Below are positions 1-11,510 of a stretch of 64,000 bases of DNA, piece by piece. Positions within the stretch are counted from its first letter, which is position 1. Each line of letters opens with the position of its first letter. Where the stretch lies: the NCBI RefSeq assembly GCF_000764305.2, contig NW_025941804.1, forward strand, positions 95,006 to 159,005, in the 5' to 3' direction. Under the pieces are notes generated by a model. It was not told the DNA's origin. It searched no databases and saw only the letters and a program-made list of their open reading frames with translations. The translations under genes were made by a program, and so were the position numbers. The stretch is from Hyalella azteca (taxonomy: Eukaryota > Arthropoda > Malacostraca > Amphipoda > Hyalellidae).

Positions 1-58
1 AGATTGGCTGCAAAAAATTAAAAATTGAATAAAAATAAATATTTGGATTGAATTAAAT

Positions 59-305
59 ACAAAAATGAGAAATTGTATACTATCGGGAGCTGATTTTCCG
101 CCACAATATGTATTAGAATTATGCACATAAATTAGAAAGAGTAAACAATATTGGCCACTGATTGGCCTTAACGATTTTTATTAGAATTATACAAAAATAG
201 GAAATTATATACAATCAGGGAGCTGATTGGCCGCCACAACTTGTATGAGAATTAAGCACATAATTTAGAAAGACTATACAGTATTGGCCGCTGACTGGCC
301 GCCAT
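59..305. repeat. Two-copy direct repeat, about 120 bp
   Basis: Two diverged copies (about 59-168 and 182-305) share an order of landmarks: AGAAATTGTATACTATC-like text, GGGAGCTGATT, CCGCCACAA, then GCACATAA and a TATTGGCC motif. The repeat may extend beyond the left edge. No coding signal was seen. Confidence 0.6.
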
Positions 306-434
306 CATGCGTGCGTGCGCAGATATTGGCTCGGATTAAATTGGCTCGCCTTGACACGGCATCTTGCCTCCTGGTATCCATGATACCAATTGTGTCCTCT
401 CGCAGCGCCCGTCGGGACGAATGCAGCCACTTCC

Positions 435-745
435 GCATACAGGAGTCTCTGTGTGTCCTGTGTGGATTTGTTGGTGTCTGTGTGTATCCAGTGTGTATAC
501 AGGGGGTGTCTGTGTGCGTTCTGTGTGCATACAAGGTGTCTGTGTGCGTTCTGTGTGCATATACAGAGGTGCCTGTGTGCGTCCTGTTTTACTATACTAG
601 TATACAGGTGTGCTTGTGTGAATTTTAGGATGGCAGACATGACAGTCTTTGTGCATCCTGTGTGGATATACATGGGTGTCTGTGTACGTCCTGTTAGACC
701 ATACGTTGGTTTCTGTATAGAGCTTGTTTTTCCATACAGAGGAGT
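435..745. repeat. GT-rich minisatellite, about 30-bp unit
   Basis: Diverged tandem units of the kind GTGTCTGTGTGCGTTCTGTG followed by CATACAAG. The array opens reading frames on both strands (Cys/Val-rich on plus, Thr/His-rich on minus), but these simply mirror the repeat and are not genes. Confidence 0.75.
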
Positions 746-835
746 TACAAATGAATGTCTTAAGATCAATGCACGAATGTATCAGGCAGATGAAAAGACT
801 AATAATAAGCAACGATGCGATAATTGTCTAATCAG

Positions 836-1380
836 TAATATAATTATAATAATATAATTAATATTATTAATAAAATATAATAATAAAATAACTATATAAT
901 AATAATAGTAATTACTAATTGGGCCATTTTCAGCGCTCATATATTATTGCTCTAATTTTTCTCTATGAGAATAATAAAATAAAAGAAGACGAACAGACGT
1001 TAATAATTGATAAATTAAAACATGAGCCACAAATTTTACAATAAGTTAGTTGTGAATACGAAAATAAATTATTTAAAAAACGTATGTGATATACAGCAAA
1101 ATTATTTTGTCGCGAATTCGCATAGACATATTTTTATGTTTAAATAAATAAATAATGTATTACAATGAATTCTATACCACAAATCACACAAATCTTATTA
1201 AGAAGTGATAATTCACAGCCTAACAATAAAATTACGCAATTTATAAATAAATATTAAATTTAATATTTTAAATTATTTATTTAATTTATTAATTCATAAT
1301 ATATTTACTTATAAAATTTATTATAAAATAATAAAAGCACGCAATTTATAAAACGTCGTGCATATGAAATGTAGAACCTA
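836..1380. other. AT-rich low-complexity stretch, no gene seen
   Basis: Runs of AAT/ATA simple sequence (836-915 and about 1240-1335) sit in otherwise unique AT-rich DNA. No splice-flanked coding segment or RNA gene was recognised. Confidence 0.5.
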
Positions 1381-1559
1381 CACGTGCCATGACCTGACCT
1401 TGCTAAGTGATTAAACGTTAAAATTTAACGATCAAGGACGGCCAGTTTATAAACGATCTGAACAAACATTAACACAAGCTGTATTTGATTTCTAGTTTCA
1501 TTTATACAGGACTTTTATTTTGTATTACTAGACTGTAGTTGAATATCGATTCACAGCAT

Positions 1560-1735
1560 TTTGCGGTCTCGAACTCGCAACTCACTGCTACAATTCTGCT
1601 GTGCTTAACCACCCGGCCTCCTTGCCGATTCTGACCAGAAACTGACGCACAGAGCTGGGATGGAACCCGCGCCTCTCTGCGCCAATCTTGGTACTCTGAA
1701 CTTTAACCACTGGGTACTCTGAACTTTAACCACTA
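1560..1735 (-). mobile_element. Pair of tRNA-derived SINE-like segments
   Basis: On the minus strand two segments each show spaced sequences resembling RNA polymerase III internal promoter boxes. One pairs GGGTGGTTAAG (box A-like, about 1605-1615) with GAGTTCGAGACC (box B-like, 1565-1576). The other pairs AGTGGTTAAAG (near 1705-1733) with GCGGGTTCCATCCC (about 1657-1670). GC content is clearly above the flanks. A 23-bp direct repeat (GTACTCTGAACTTTAACCAC, at 1691 and 1714) lies at the end of the second. Cloverleaf arms are not well formed, so these look like tRNA-derived SINE heads rather than working tRNAs. Confidence 0.5.
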
Positions 1736-1989
1736 CTGCTGAACGTATGAAAATCAAATTTACCTCTGCGTACTGAAAGTTACATATTAGACTAATTCTT
1801 TAGCCGAGACATCGCACCAATTTTATGAAATGGGTATGATGTTCTTAATCATACCGATTACATATAATGGTTATGATAGTATTAAAAATAGTGCAGTGGA
1901 GACGTGCATACATACCTCACAATATGTTCCTGGTACAATTTTTAATTCTATTAATCAATTAGGCAATGCAACTTTCTGTTAGCGATTAT

Positions 1990-2410
1990 CTATGCAGATT
2001 TTAACGTCATGTTGAAAATGATACATGGAGACTTCAATGATCTACGGAGACTTCAACGTCCTGTTGGTAATGATCCATGCAGACTTCAACTTCCTGTTGA
2101 AAACGATCCATGCAGACTTCAACTTCCTGTTGATAACGATCCATGCAGACTTCAAATTCTTGTTGATAATGATACATGGAGACTTCAACGTGCTATTTGT
2201 AATGATCCAAGAAGACTTCAACGTCCTGTTGATAATGATACATGGAGACTTCAACGTGCTATTTGTAATGATCCAAGAAGACTTCAACGTCCTGTTGATA
2301 ATGATACATGGACACTTCAAGGTACTGTTGGCTTTGATCCATGAATAGAGACTTCAATGTCTTGTTGATAATGATCTACGGAGACTTCAACGTTCTGTTG
2401 ATCCATGATC
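1990..2410. repeat. 33-bp minisatellite (family also at 20.6 and 30.9 kb)
   Basis: About twelve units of 33 bp with core AATGATACATGGAGACTTCA and CGTCCTGTTGAT. Because 33 is divisible by three, all frames stay open and give periodic peptides on both strands. These are repeat artefacts, not genes. Related units recur at about 20.6 kb (reverse orientation) and 30.9 kb. Confidence 0.85.
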
Positions 2411-3135
2411 CATGGCCATTATGTCAGGGGTAAGAAATTCTAGACATTCTTGTGAACTGCAATATACTGTATGAAATTGTTCATATAAGGTTGTTAACTA
2501 CTTATCTCTGGGTAGTAATTGATAGATTTAATATATATTTTAATTATTTTAATTATAAATTAACTACATTAATTTAAATGAAATTTTACATATGTATTTT
2601 TCAGGACCTAACGGTGATGTTTAGCCCGTGTGGGTTATCAATTGACTGAAGAAATAGAATCTGCCTCAAGATGACAACTGAAAATACACACGCTTTACGA
2701 TGAAACCATTCCTTTCACACCTCATATAATGTCAATATTATGATTTGGCTTTAGCGAGATAAAATAATTTTCTTGAAAATTCGATACTTTATTCCAAGAC
2801 AGACAAGGCATTAGAATGGACACGACTTATAAAAGTGCACTTGCTGAGCATCGTTTAGTTCCTTGCACTACGAATAAGCAACCCAAGTATTGCCAGAATA
2901 TCATAACAACCTAAGCACTATACCATCTTTGTACTTACATTATTAGATTCATTCAATCACACGATCACTAAGAAGTTTGAAGCAACTAAAACGCTAAGTA
3001 AATTCACTTTTCCTTTAATGAAAACGCAGTAATTTTCCGATTCTATGTTTTCTTTGAAGATATGGTGGATTTTTTAGAACTTTCTTTGCTTTTGAATTTT
3101 TGGTGATGTTGTGGGTAATGTAAAATGTGGTTGTC
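2411..3135. other. Unique AT-rich sequence, nothing recognised
   Basis: No convincing open frame, splice-bounded exon, RNA gene or repeat is visible between two minisatellites. Confidence 0.4.
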
Positions 3136-3346
3136 CCACATTAATGTAGAGGGATAATCACATTAATTTACGTGTGGGACAACCAGATTAATTTACGTGT
3201 GGGAACACCAAATTATTTTACGAGTTGGACAATCACATTAATTTACGATCGAGTGGAATAATTACATTAATTTACGAGTGGAACAATCACATTAATTTAC
3301 GAGCGGGACAACCACATTAATTTACGAGTGGTACAACCACATTTAT
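3136..3346. repeat. 25-bp tandem repeat
   Basis: About eight units of 24-26 bp with core CACATTAATTTACGAGTGGG and ACAAC. Individual units vary at one to three positions. Confidence 0.8.
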
Positions 3347-3769
3347 TTTCATGGCTAACATATTGGATAGCTTGGCAAGGTATTTTGGATCTTCTTGCAA
3401 CCATAGATAGAAAGATAGACGAGGTGTTCAACGACGCTTATAACCTAGCGATAAAGGTCCAAGATGGTATCAGACATGACGAGACGATGGATATTGGACA
3501 TTATACTGAATGTTTTTGGTATTGGATTGAATATTTTACATTATATTCAGCCCTTCTACATGATATTCTACAGCGTCATCCACCATACGATAGAAGCGAG
3601 TGATTGTACCAGCCTTGACAAGGCTAAGGATATTCGAACAGATGCCAACATGATGCTAACGAATAAAAATTACAACTATCTCATATACTTCATCAAATCT
3701 ACGCGAATACGCCCGACTCCTAAATTAGCAAATAAGGAGAAATGTGGTGGCCCATGTGACAAATTGTGA
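3347..3769 (+). other. Possible coding remnant in two overlapping frames
   Basis: Just after the 25-bp array two plus-strand frames overlap: one encodes a helical-looking peptide with ILDLLATIDRKIDEVF and ends at 3603; the other runs 3464-3769 and ends in KEKCGGPCDKL. Composition is less AT-rich than the flanks. The first frame looks coding-like up to about 3600 and the second after it, which would fit one exon with a frameshift or two exons. No family is recognised and no splice sites were settled; it may be chance. Confidence 0.25.
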
Positions 3770-5684
3770 TGAGTGTCATTCTGAGAAGCTTTTGCCGACG
3801 CCTATAGATTTACGCTCAGTGATGTTGTTACAAAACAATTGCTTCCACAAACGTATTTCACTATACCCTCTAACTCCATTTTAACGGATATATGAATTAA
3901 AGCCCCATGACTGATAGTATACAGAATAGTGCAATATATACTCAGGCACATTGTACAAAAATCTTTTAACACCATCAAATATGAGAAACGTTCATAAAAA
4001 TAATTTTAAAAACATTTCGAACATGAGCAAAACGCTCGGTCAGACATGATCGATCGTTACTATTAAATATTTCTACAGCATTGCGTTACTATTAAGGACA
4101 GCGACCTTAAATTCCATCAGACATTTCCGGCTCTAAAGCAGATGTGAAAGTACTCAAGTTGTCTAAGGCTGCATTCCCGTCCAGCTTTAGTAATTAATTT
4201 TTCTCTGCCGCTTATGTGACTTCTGTATATTAAGTATTAACTGTAATATGTATAGGATTTTGTCATTTAATTGTTATTGCAATGCATGGTCACAATTGGA
4301 CCTAAGCTGAGTACATTATATATAATATAAAGTATTGTTTATTATTAATAATATTGTATAGTAATGATATTACATTGCGCAATAAAGCAGTTAGACTGTT
4401 AGACTTAGGTTAAAAACTATTGTTTGTAATTGAAAAATCATCAAAATAAAATCTACCTCTTTAGGTTTTGAAAATTTGTTGAATCGGTGCATATTTAAAG
4501 TATGTCGAATTATTGCATGTAACGATCCATGCTTTTAAGATTGAACAGAACAATTCCGTATTATGTACGCATTATCACGCACATGTAATGCAATACGCAA
4601 GTTTACCATCAAAAATTGCATCGGACATCATTTTCTACATAACACAGAAAATTGTTTGTTTTCATGCCTAACCCACTTATTTTATTTCCGATCTCGCTGC
4701 CGATATATTGACGTAATCCCTGCTACAAATTATGAATAAAATGAAGAGCAAATGTAGGTGAGGACGGTTCAAACAAATTTTTATCATAAACTGTGTTCCA
4801 TTGAGAACACTTCCCGTAGTAGAATCTGTAAATTATTTACGTATTTCCTGCCAAAATTTGTAATATATTTCACGTCTCGGACAAAAACGCGGCCTCTCTC
4901 ACGGCCGGTCTCGCGGCCGTGATTCCAAATTCAGTGAGCGTGGAATATCTCGCAAAATACTGAAAAAAATATCATGAGCTAAACATCACCGTCGGGTATT
5001 GAGAAATTTATATTCAAAATTTAATTCAAATCTGTACAGTACTTTAGAAGAAATGTCACGCTCACTGCAATTTTCACCACGTATATTCATATAACTCAGG
5101 AATGAAGGCGAATTTTGAAAAATTTTTTAATCTTGATTTCGAAACTAAATTTTTGGCGTTTGCTGCCCACTGAACATTTAATTTTTCAATGATAATGAGT
5201 CTCAAGTATTCAGAAATATATTTATTCAAATTATCCATTCATAATAATATTAAATATCGTCCTGTATTCGTTCAGCCTTCGTATACGTTTTTATTCGTTT
5301 CACTTTCGTTCGTCACTTTCTCCGTCATTTCATTCGTTATTCGTGTTACATTCACGCACCGACCAACGTCTGATTTCTTCCCAATTTGGCTATACACTTT
5401 TTATTATTTCTTGTGCTCGCTACATCATCATGATGTGCAAATATGTCATAAATAAATAGTTAAATTATTATATATTATTGAATCCGTCATATTAAGTTGA
5501 TCCTAATTTTAATGCGGACCACACAAAAATCTCACATATCCGATTTTCATGCTTCGCCTCAATCATCAATTAGACTTAATCAACAGTTTTAATACATATA
5601 ATCATATGGAGTATTTTAACCATCGATTTAATTAATAAATTGAACTATTTCACACAAATTGTAATGAATTATTTTGTTTTTAAT
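3770..5684. other. Gene A downstream region, nothing recognised
   Basis: AT-rich unique DNA beyond the 3' end of gene A. A short GC-rich palindromic patch (CTCTCACGGCCGGTCTCGCG, about 4895) stands out. Short open frames near 5189-5455 lack splice or homology support. Confidence 0.4.
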
Positions 5685-5892
5685 TTAATCATATCCAACA
5701 TAGTCTCCCCTTGCTTGGTCAAGCTCCCTGTTTGCATCCTCCTTTGCAGCGAACGCGATTTGGTCCAGGACGAACTGGGGGATGGGGTGGGGGAACGCGG
5801 GGGCCACGGGAAGGAATGGGGATTCCGGTTTGTACCCTGACTCGTCAGCGACGAATTTCAGGTAGAATTCCTGACCATCGGGGAACGTGAAT
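5685..5892 (-). CDS. Gene A exon 3 (RR domain and C-terminus)
   Basis: Begins after acceptor CATTCCAG with one base that completes a codon split across the intron (phase 2, GC+A = Ala73). It encodes FTFPDGQEFYLKFVADESGY and the conserved PAFPHPIPQFVLDQI block, ending GDYVGYD then TAA. This exon has no ATG of its own. Confidence 0.9.
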
Positions 5893-8800
5893 CTGGAATG
5901 CAAAATCTTTTATGAATTCATGATTCGCGGATGTATTAAGTGAAAGACATCCGAAATAATAATGAATGACGTTTTAAATTAGTGGAATATAATATTCATA
6001 CATGTGATCTTTAAAATCATAGAATCATAAAGCGAATTATTATTTACTGAAATAGGATTATTTTTGATCAGCGAACGAATATATTAGCATGACTGAATAT
6101 TAAACTGCATTGCCTGAAAAGAAGTAAGGAAAATTATGGCTGCATCTCTTTTATCGATAGAATTGTTTTCAATGAAGTATAATTAATGAATATTTCATCA
6201 TCCGACTACTTAATTATTGTAACATATCCTGTATGAAATATTGTAGAAACATGGTGAAACTGTGCTCAATTATTAAGTTAGGCGGATAGTGAATATTGAG
6301 ATGCCTTTCTTGAGTTTGACTCGGAATAATGCTATTATTATTTAATGAGAATAATAATGCTTGTTAAATAATAACAAGTTAATATGTACTACCTGCATAC
6401 TGTCGTAAATATCGGTTTTGTAAACCTATCATGTATCTCACTTTTTATGCTCTCATCGTGTAACTGGAAAATTTTCTTTCCTAAAGTGAAAATTGGAAAT
6501 TTTTTGTCTCTGTGAGCAAAAATGGCAACATTAATTTTCTTTCTATACTAGCGCATAATCTCCGGCCATGTTAACGCTTGAGTCCCGCCATATTATTCGG
6601 TTATTAGCAGCCGTTATTATAGTCTCTGGCCAAATTATTAATCCGGACTCACGCATAATCTCCGGCCATGTTAACGGACTCACGCATAGTCTCCGGCCAT
6701 GTTAACGGACTCACGCATAGTCTCCGGCCATGTTAACGGACTCACGCATAGTCTCCGGCCATGTTAACGGACTCACGCATAATCTCCGGCCATGTTAACG
6801 GCCCCGGCATCGCCCTGACTCTGTCCGGCCTCGGACCGGCGGATGCCATCTCCGGTCTCGACATCGAAGCTGTAGGCCCCGTCCGCAAACTCGACGCGGT
6901 CGTCGCGGAGGATCGGCACGACTTCTTCACTCGTCCGCTTGTCCGGACGAGCCGCGGCCACCGCAACGAGGACTGTCAGCACAAACTGCGGGATGGAAAT
7001 ACGTTCAAGTTTATTACGTTTTATTTAAAAAATGACCACAGTTTGTCGCAGTTTATCCCGAAGTAAATCATAGTTTATCCCAGAGTCTATTACATTTTAT
7101 CCCAGAGTTTATTACATTTTATCCCAGAGTTTATTACATTTTATCCCAAAGTTTATCACAGTTTATCCCAAAGCTTATCATAGTTTATCACAGTTTATCC
7201 TGAAGTTTATCTCAGTTTATCCCAAAGTTTATCAGAGTTTATCCGACAGTTTATCTCGGTTTATCCCGAAGTTTATTACAGTTTATCCCAAAGTTTATCG
7301 CAGTTTATCCCAAAGTTTATCACATTTTATCCCAAAGTTTATCACAGTTTATCCCAAAGTTCATCTCAGTTTATCCCGAAGTTTATCACAGTTTATCCCA
7401 AAGTTTATCACAGTTTATCGCATCGCATTGTTTATAACAGTTCAGTTCATAGCAAAGTTTATCGCAATTTACCACATAGTTTATTACAGTTCATATCAAA
7501 GTTTATCACAGTTTATCCCAAAGTTTATCACATTTTACCCCAAAGTTTTTTACAGTTTATTCCAAAGTTGATGACATTTTATCAAAAAGTCTATCACAGT
7601 TTATCGCATAGTTTATCATAGTTTATCTCAAAGTTTATCACATTTTCTCCCAAAGTTTATCACAGTTTATCGCATAGTTTATCACAGTTTATCAAAAAAA
7701 GTATATCACAGTTTATCGCAAATTTTATAACAGTTTATCACAAAGTTTATCACAGTTCATTGCATAGTTTATGACAGTTTAGTTTATTGCATAGTTTATC
7801 ACAGTTTAATACAAAGTTGATCACATTCATCGATAAGACAATTACATAAAAATGGTACAGAAATAAACATATTAAGTAAATAGATTTTAAGTCAAGCAGT
7901 TATGACTTCCCCGAGCATTGAAATAATGAAAGCAATGCTGTATAAAAGCTATATTAATTATGAATTATTATAAGTTAGTAAAGACAATAAATTCAGCAAG
8001 TTTCTATGATTCATGCGTATGTTATAGGAAACTTACGGTATCGAAAAAATGAATGAAAATAATTACGATGAAAATTATTTTCATCCTGTTTAAAACTAAT
8101 AAAATATTATCTCGATTATAATTATATAAATGCAAATAACCATATTAGGAATTTCAGGAAAAAGTGGTCGGATATAATAAGAATGGTTCATTTTTTACGA
8201 CTGAAAATTAAATACTAATGTCCACGGTGGTAGAGGATTCAGAACGTCTAGGTAAGCTATCCTGAACGTCTAGGTGTGCTATCCTGAACGTCTAGGTGGG
8301 GTATCCTGAACGTCTAGGTGTGCTATCCTGAACGTCTAAGTGTGCTATCCTGAACGCCTAGGTGTGCTATCCTGAACGCCTAGGTGTGCTATCCTGAACG
8401 CCTAGGTGTGCTATCCTGAACGCCTAGGCGTGCTATCCTGAACGCCTAGGCGTGCTATCCTGAACGCACTGAACGCCTAGGTGAGCTATCCTGAACGTCT
8501 AGGTGTGCTATCCTGAACGCCTAGGTGAGCTATCCTGAACGCCTAGGTGTGCTATCCTGAACGTCTAGGTGTGCTATCCAGAACGCCTAGGTGAGCTATC
8601 CTGAACGCCTAGGTGAGCTATCCTGAACGTCTAGGTGTGCCATCCTGAACCTAACCAACTTTATTTACGTACATTAATTAAAATAATAGAATAAACTTCT
8701 GAAGGGTTTAAACTAGAGTAATTAAACGTGAAAAACATGTAATTAGGTATATAAAAAATTAGTGAAAAATATTTATGTATATGAAATATATGAGGTATTT

Positions 8801-9672
8801 TGAAAAAAAAATAATATATCTGAACTTTTTTTAAAGAAAGGTCGAAATAGAATTTAAATATGAAATTTTATATAGCACACCTATGAAGTTATTTCAATTA
8901 TTTATTGAAGGCGAGAGTTAAATTAAATAAATTAAGTGATAAATATGCATAGAATTACATAGATCTTGAATAATATAATGAACATAAAAAAGCGAAACTA
9001 ATAATAGTTTAATTTTTAAGATAGTCTGTAATATAAATATTCATTTGTCATTTAGATAGCATAGATACAGTAAATAAGCCACTTTAATAATTATATATAT
9101 AAATAAAATAAATAATAAAAAATAAGTAGATGTAAATGAACAATAAATAATAAATTTATAAAAAATAACGAAAAATTAACCACAGCTGTGAAATAATTGC
9201 CATACCGCATTATAACATAAATCTATCGTACTCCTATTATGTTATAAAGCCAATATAAATTGTTAATAACCCAGTTCGAGTAATTCATCATTCACAATGC
9301 TCTAATAAACTTCAATTCTTCACATAACAAGGTTAAAAAAATTCTAAACATAACTCAATTCATGTCCTAATTCCCAGAAAATCTCAAGTAAAATAAATGT
9401 CTAAATGCGTAAAAAAAAAATCTAAAATAACTCAATTCATGTCTGTTTTCTCCAGAAAATATAAACAATTTAAATGCTTTAGTTCTGCACACCACTTTCA
9501 TGTTGAGGGCTTGGAAGTGACTTGGAAGTGTCACAGCGCTATAATAAACTTTTATTTTTCACATAACACGGTTGATAAATTTTTAAACATGACTCAATTC
9601 ATGTCCTTATTCCCCAGAAAATGTAAAGTAAAATAAATGTCTAAATACGTAAGTTCTGCATACCACTTTCAT
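5685..9672 (-). CDS. Gene A: RR-1 chitin-binding cuticle protein (3 exons, 141 aa)
   Basis: A secreted structural protein of the exoskeleton, expected to bind chitin through a Rebers-Riddiford (RR-1, Chitin_bind_4) domain. Coding exons on the minus strand are 9672-9664, 6985-6777 and 5892-5685. The assembled protein starts MKVFVLTVLVAVAAARP, a clear signal peptide (cleavage near residue 16). It then has EVVPILRDD (24-32), YSFDVETGDG (41-50) and the RR core from FTFPDGQEFY through VADESGYKPES (74-97). The C-terminal block LPVAPAFPHPIPQFVLDQIA follows, ending at Asp141. Donors are GTG|GTATGC after exon 1 and GC|GTGAGT after exon 2; acceptors are CCGCAG and TTCCAG. Intron 1 is about 2.7 kb and packed with tandem arrays. 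Length and domain order suit the family. The precise cuticle type and stage of expression cannot be told from sequence. Confidence 0.88.
6551..6800 (-). repeat. 31-bp array built from gene A exon 2 end plus its splice donor
   Basis: Five head-to-tail 31-bp units start at 6647, 6678, 6709, 6740 and 6771. Degenerate relatives lie at 6617-6646 and 6551-6576. On the minus strand each unit reads GTTAACATGGCCGGAGA, then a pyrimidine, ATGC and GTGAGTCC. This is the last coding bases of exon 2 followed by a consensus donor. Only the copy next to the exon (donor at 6776) keeps the protein in frame; using a distal donor would read through an immediate TGA. Confidence 0.92.
6777..6985 (-). CDS. Gene A exon 2 (signal peptide and N-terminal half)
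   Basis: Starts after acceptor CCCGCAG in phase 0 and encodes FVLTVLVAVAAARPDKRTSE through GAVNMAGDY plus two bases. It is strongly GC-rich compared with the flanking introns. The 3' edge is the founding unit of the 31-bp array in the following intron. Confidence 0.9.
7030..7825. repeat. 15/30-bp array (AGTTTATCCCA type) in gene A intron 1
   Basis: About fifty diverged 15-bp units of the type AGTTTATCCCAAAGTTTATC with CACAGTTTATC alternating. They fill almost 800 bp directly next to the exon 2 acceptor. Variants (CGCAGTTTATC, ATCGCATAG) are interspersed. Confidence 0.9.
8236..8650. repeat. 22-bp array with CCTAGG core in gene A intron 1
   Basis: About nineteen units of GAACGCCTAGGTGTGCTATC plus CT, with GTCTAGG/GCCTAGG variants and a short irregularity near 8462. 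Some units contain the perfect palindrome CGCCTAGGCG. GC-rich relative to the flanks. Confidence 0.92.
8651..9298. other. AT-rich part of gene A intron 1
   Basis: Very AT-rich unique intronic DNA with poly-A/T patches. No exon, repeat array or element recognised. Confidence 0.5.
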
Positions 9673-9700
9673 GTTGCGGGCTTGGAAGTGAGTTGGAAGC
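9299..9700 (-). repeat. Duplication containing a second copy of gene A exon 1
   Basis: A diverged repeat of about 240 bp (9299-9536 versus 9537-9700) shares CACATAACA, CTCAATTCATGTCCT and AAGTAAAATAAATGTCTAAA. The copy at 9479-9525 repeats the exon 1 edge: minus-strand CAACATGAAAGTGG, with the donor changed from GTATGC to GTGTGC. The outer copy at 9651-9700 has the promoter upstream and is taken as the working exon. Confidence 0.8.
9664..9672 (-). CDS. Gene A exon 1 (MKV, 9 coding bases)
   Basis: ATGAAAGTG followed by GTATGC. It joins in frame to FVLTVLVAVAAARP of exon 2 to make a textbook signal peptide. The tiny first coding exon matches genes B and C. The 5' UTR (about 9673-9760) is GC-rich. 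Confidence 0.78.
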
Positions 9701-9785
9701 GAGATGACCTTATGGAGCGCAGGTGGGCGCGTGCGACACGGTTGACCTCTGGGGGTGAAGTGCGTGTCAGTGCCGAGTGCTCGCC

Positions 9786-9793
9786 TTTATATA
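9786..9793 (-). promoter_or_regulatory. TATA box of gene A
   Basis: Minus-strand TATATAAA within GGAGTATATAAAGGCG, about 115 bp upstream of the start codon. The exact start of transcription is unclear because no consensus arthropod initiator sits at the ideal spacing. Confidence 0.7.
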
Positions 9794-10270
9794 CTCCTGC
9801 CGTGCCCCTGTTTTGTCCACAATTTATTTACATGCGACATTTTACTGGTTGTATAAATGGCTCAATAAGTTAGCCGGCCATTCGAGTCCAGGATTTAGAA
9901 TTTTAAAGTTTTGTGCTAGTTTTGTACAGGGTTGAATTTCATAGGAACTAATTTAAATAAAAGTAAATAAATGAATTAGGAAATGAAATTTATTTGTTAC
10001 ATATATTGGTATCTTCCAATTAGTGACCCCGATGCATTTATTACGAGTACGTTAAAGTTAACTTTATTTAAAGTTCACCGTAGTTAAAAATAACTGCATA
10101 TATTTAATTATATTATTATTATATATTATATACTATTAAATTTATACAATTGTATTTTATTTTATTATTATTATATTATATATTATTTATTAACTTAATA
10201 GCACTAATGAATTGTTATTCGGGTACGATTTAAATTCATGAGTGATTTTTCAACGATCGACCCATACATG

Positions 10271-10452
10271 CGATTTACTCACCACCGCCTCATGCCCACG
10301 ATTTACTCACCACCGCCTCATGCCCACGATTTACTCACCACCGCCTCATGCCCACGATTTACTCACCACCGCCTCATGCCCACGATTTACTCACCGCCGC
10401 CTCATGCCCACGATTTACTCACCGCCGCCTCATGCCCACGATTTACTCACTA
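10271..10452. repeat. 28-bp minisatellite upstream of gene A
   Basis: About 6.5 near-identical units of CGATTTACTCACCACCGCCT plus CATGCCCA. Being 28 bp it shifts frame every unit, so two plus frames show the same HRLMPTIYSPPPHAHD-like peptide. Not a gene. Confidence 0.93.
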
Positions 10453-10859
10453 TTGACCTGAGTAAAATTCTCTTCCTCATCGTGTAGGCGTCGTCTGGTT
10501 TCAATGCATTCTAAATTGTAAACGAATATAATTATTTATATTAATATTTTGGAGATTTGGGAGTACATTTCCATCTATTTATATTCATCGCATCTTCAAT
10601 CAAAATTTCATTTATTTTGAGAAGCTTTATCGCGTGAAAATGTCATCCGTCCGACGAATAAAGTTAAAAGTGACATCTAAACGACATAATTACTCAAACT
10701 GGTTAACTTTTGTGATTAAATGATTCTTCATTTTCTTATATATTCATGACGGCTCTTCTTATTATAAACATGCAATTTTTGCCACTGTATTGAATTAAAC
10801 TGTATAATTGACGCTGCATCATTGTACTGTGATCCATAAAATTCTGAAACAAGAAAATA

Positions 10860-11510
10860 CAGAATAAATTTCTAAATCAGGGAATATTATAAAATCACCG
10901 AATGTTGTTTGCTATAACTCATGAATGCGAAATGTCTAATTAATTAAATACCGATTTAATTATTTTTGTTACTTATGTTACTTAATTATCAATTACGATT
11001 AAGGAATATTATAATATTACTAAATGTTGTTTGATTCAGCCCATGATGAAAAATGTCTAATTAATTAATTATCGATTGCATTTAATGAATATTATAATAT
11101 TACTGAATGTTGTTCGATTCAACCCATTATGAGATATGTGTAATTAATTAGTTATCTATATATTCATTTATATTAATTAATTATCTATTAAGATTAAGGA
11201 ACATCATAATATTACTGAATGTTGTTTGATTTAACCCATGATAAGAACTTTCTAATTAATTAATTAGGATTTACGATTAAGGAATACTATAATATTACTA
11301 AATTTTATTTGATTCAATCCACGATGAGAAATTTCTAATTAAATAATTATCTATTACGATTAAGGAATACTATAATATTACTAAATTTTATTTGATTCAA
11401 TCCACGATGAGAAATTTCTAATTAAATAATTATCTATTACGATTAAGGAATACTATATTATTACTAAATGATGTTTGATTCAGCGCATGATGAGAAATTT
11501 CTAATTTAAG
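10860..11510. repeat. 80-100 bp AT-rich tandem repeat, about six units
   Basis: Units share TACGATTAAGGAATA, TATAATATTACTAAATG, TTGATTCA and CCATGATGAGAAAT, each followed by CTAATTAATTA. The two units from about 11273 to 11440 are almost identical, showing recent duplication. Confidence 0.85.

Noticed and set aside
274..857. Overlapping 70-155 codon frames on both strands
   Set aside because: They are the GT-rich minisatellite read in different frames; no start context, domain or splice sites.
1560..1735. Functional tRNA gene
   Set aside because: Box-like motifs exist, but acceptor, D and anticodon arms do not pair convincingly, so only a SINE-like call is kept.
2009..2348. 111- and 107-codon repeat-rich frames on plus and a 92-codon one on minus
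   Set aside because: The 33-bp unit preserves all frames; the peptides only mirror the minisatellite.
10238..10487. Pro/His-rich repeated peptide in two frames
   Set aside because: Caused by the 28-bp array, which shows the same peptide in shifted frames.
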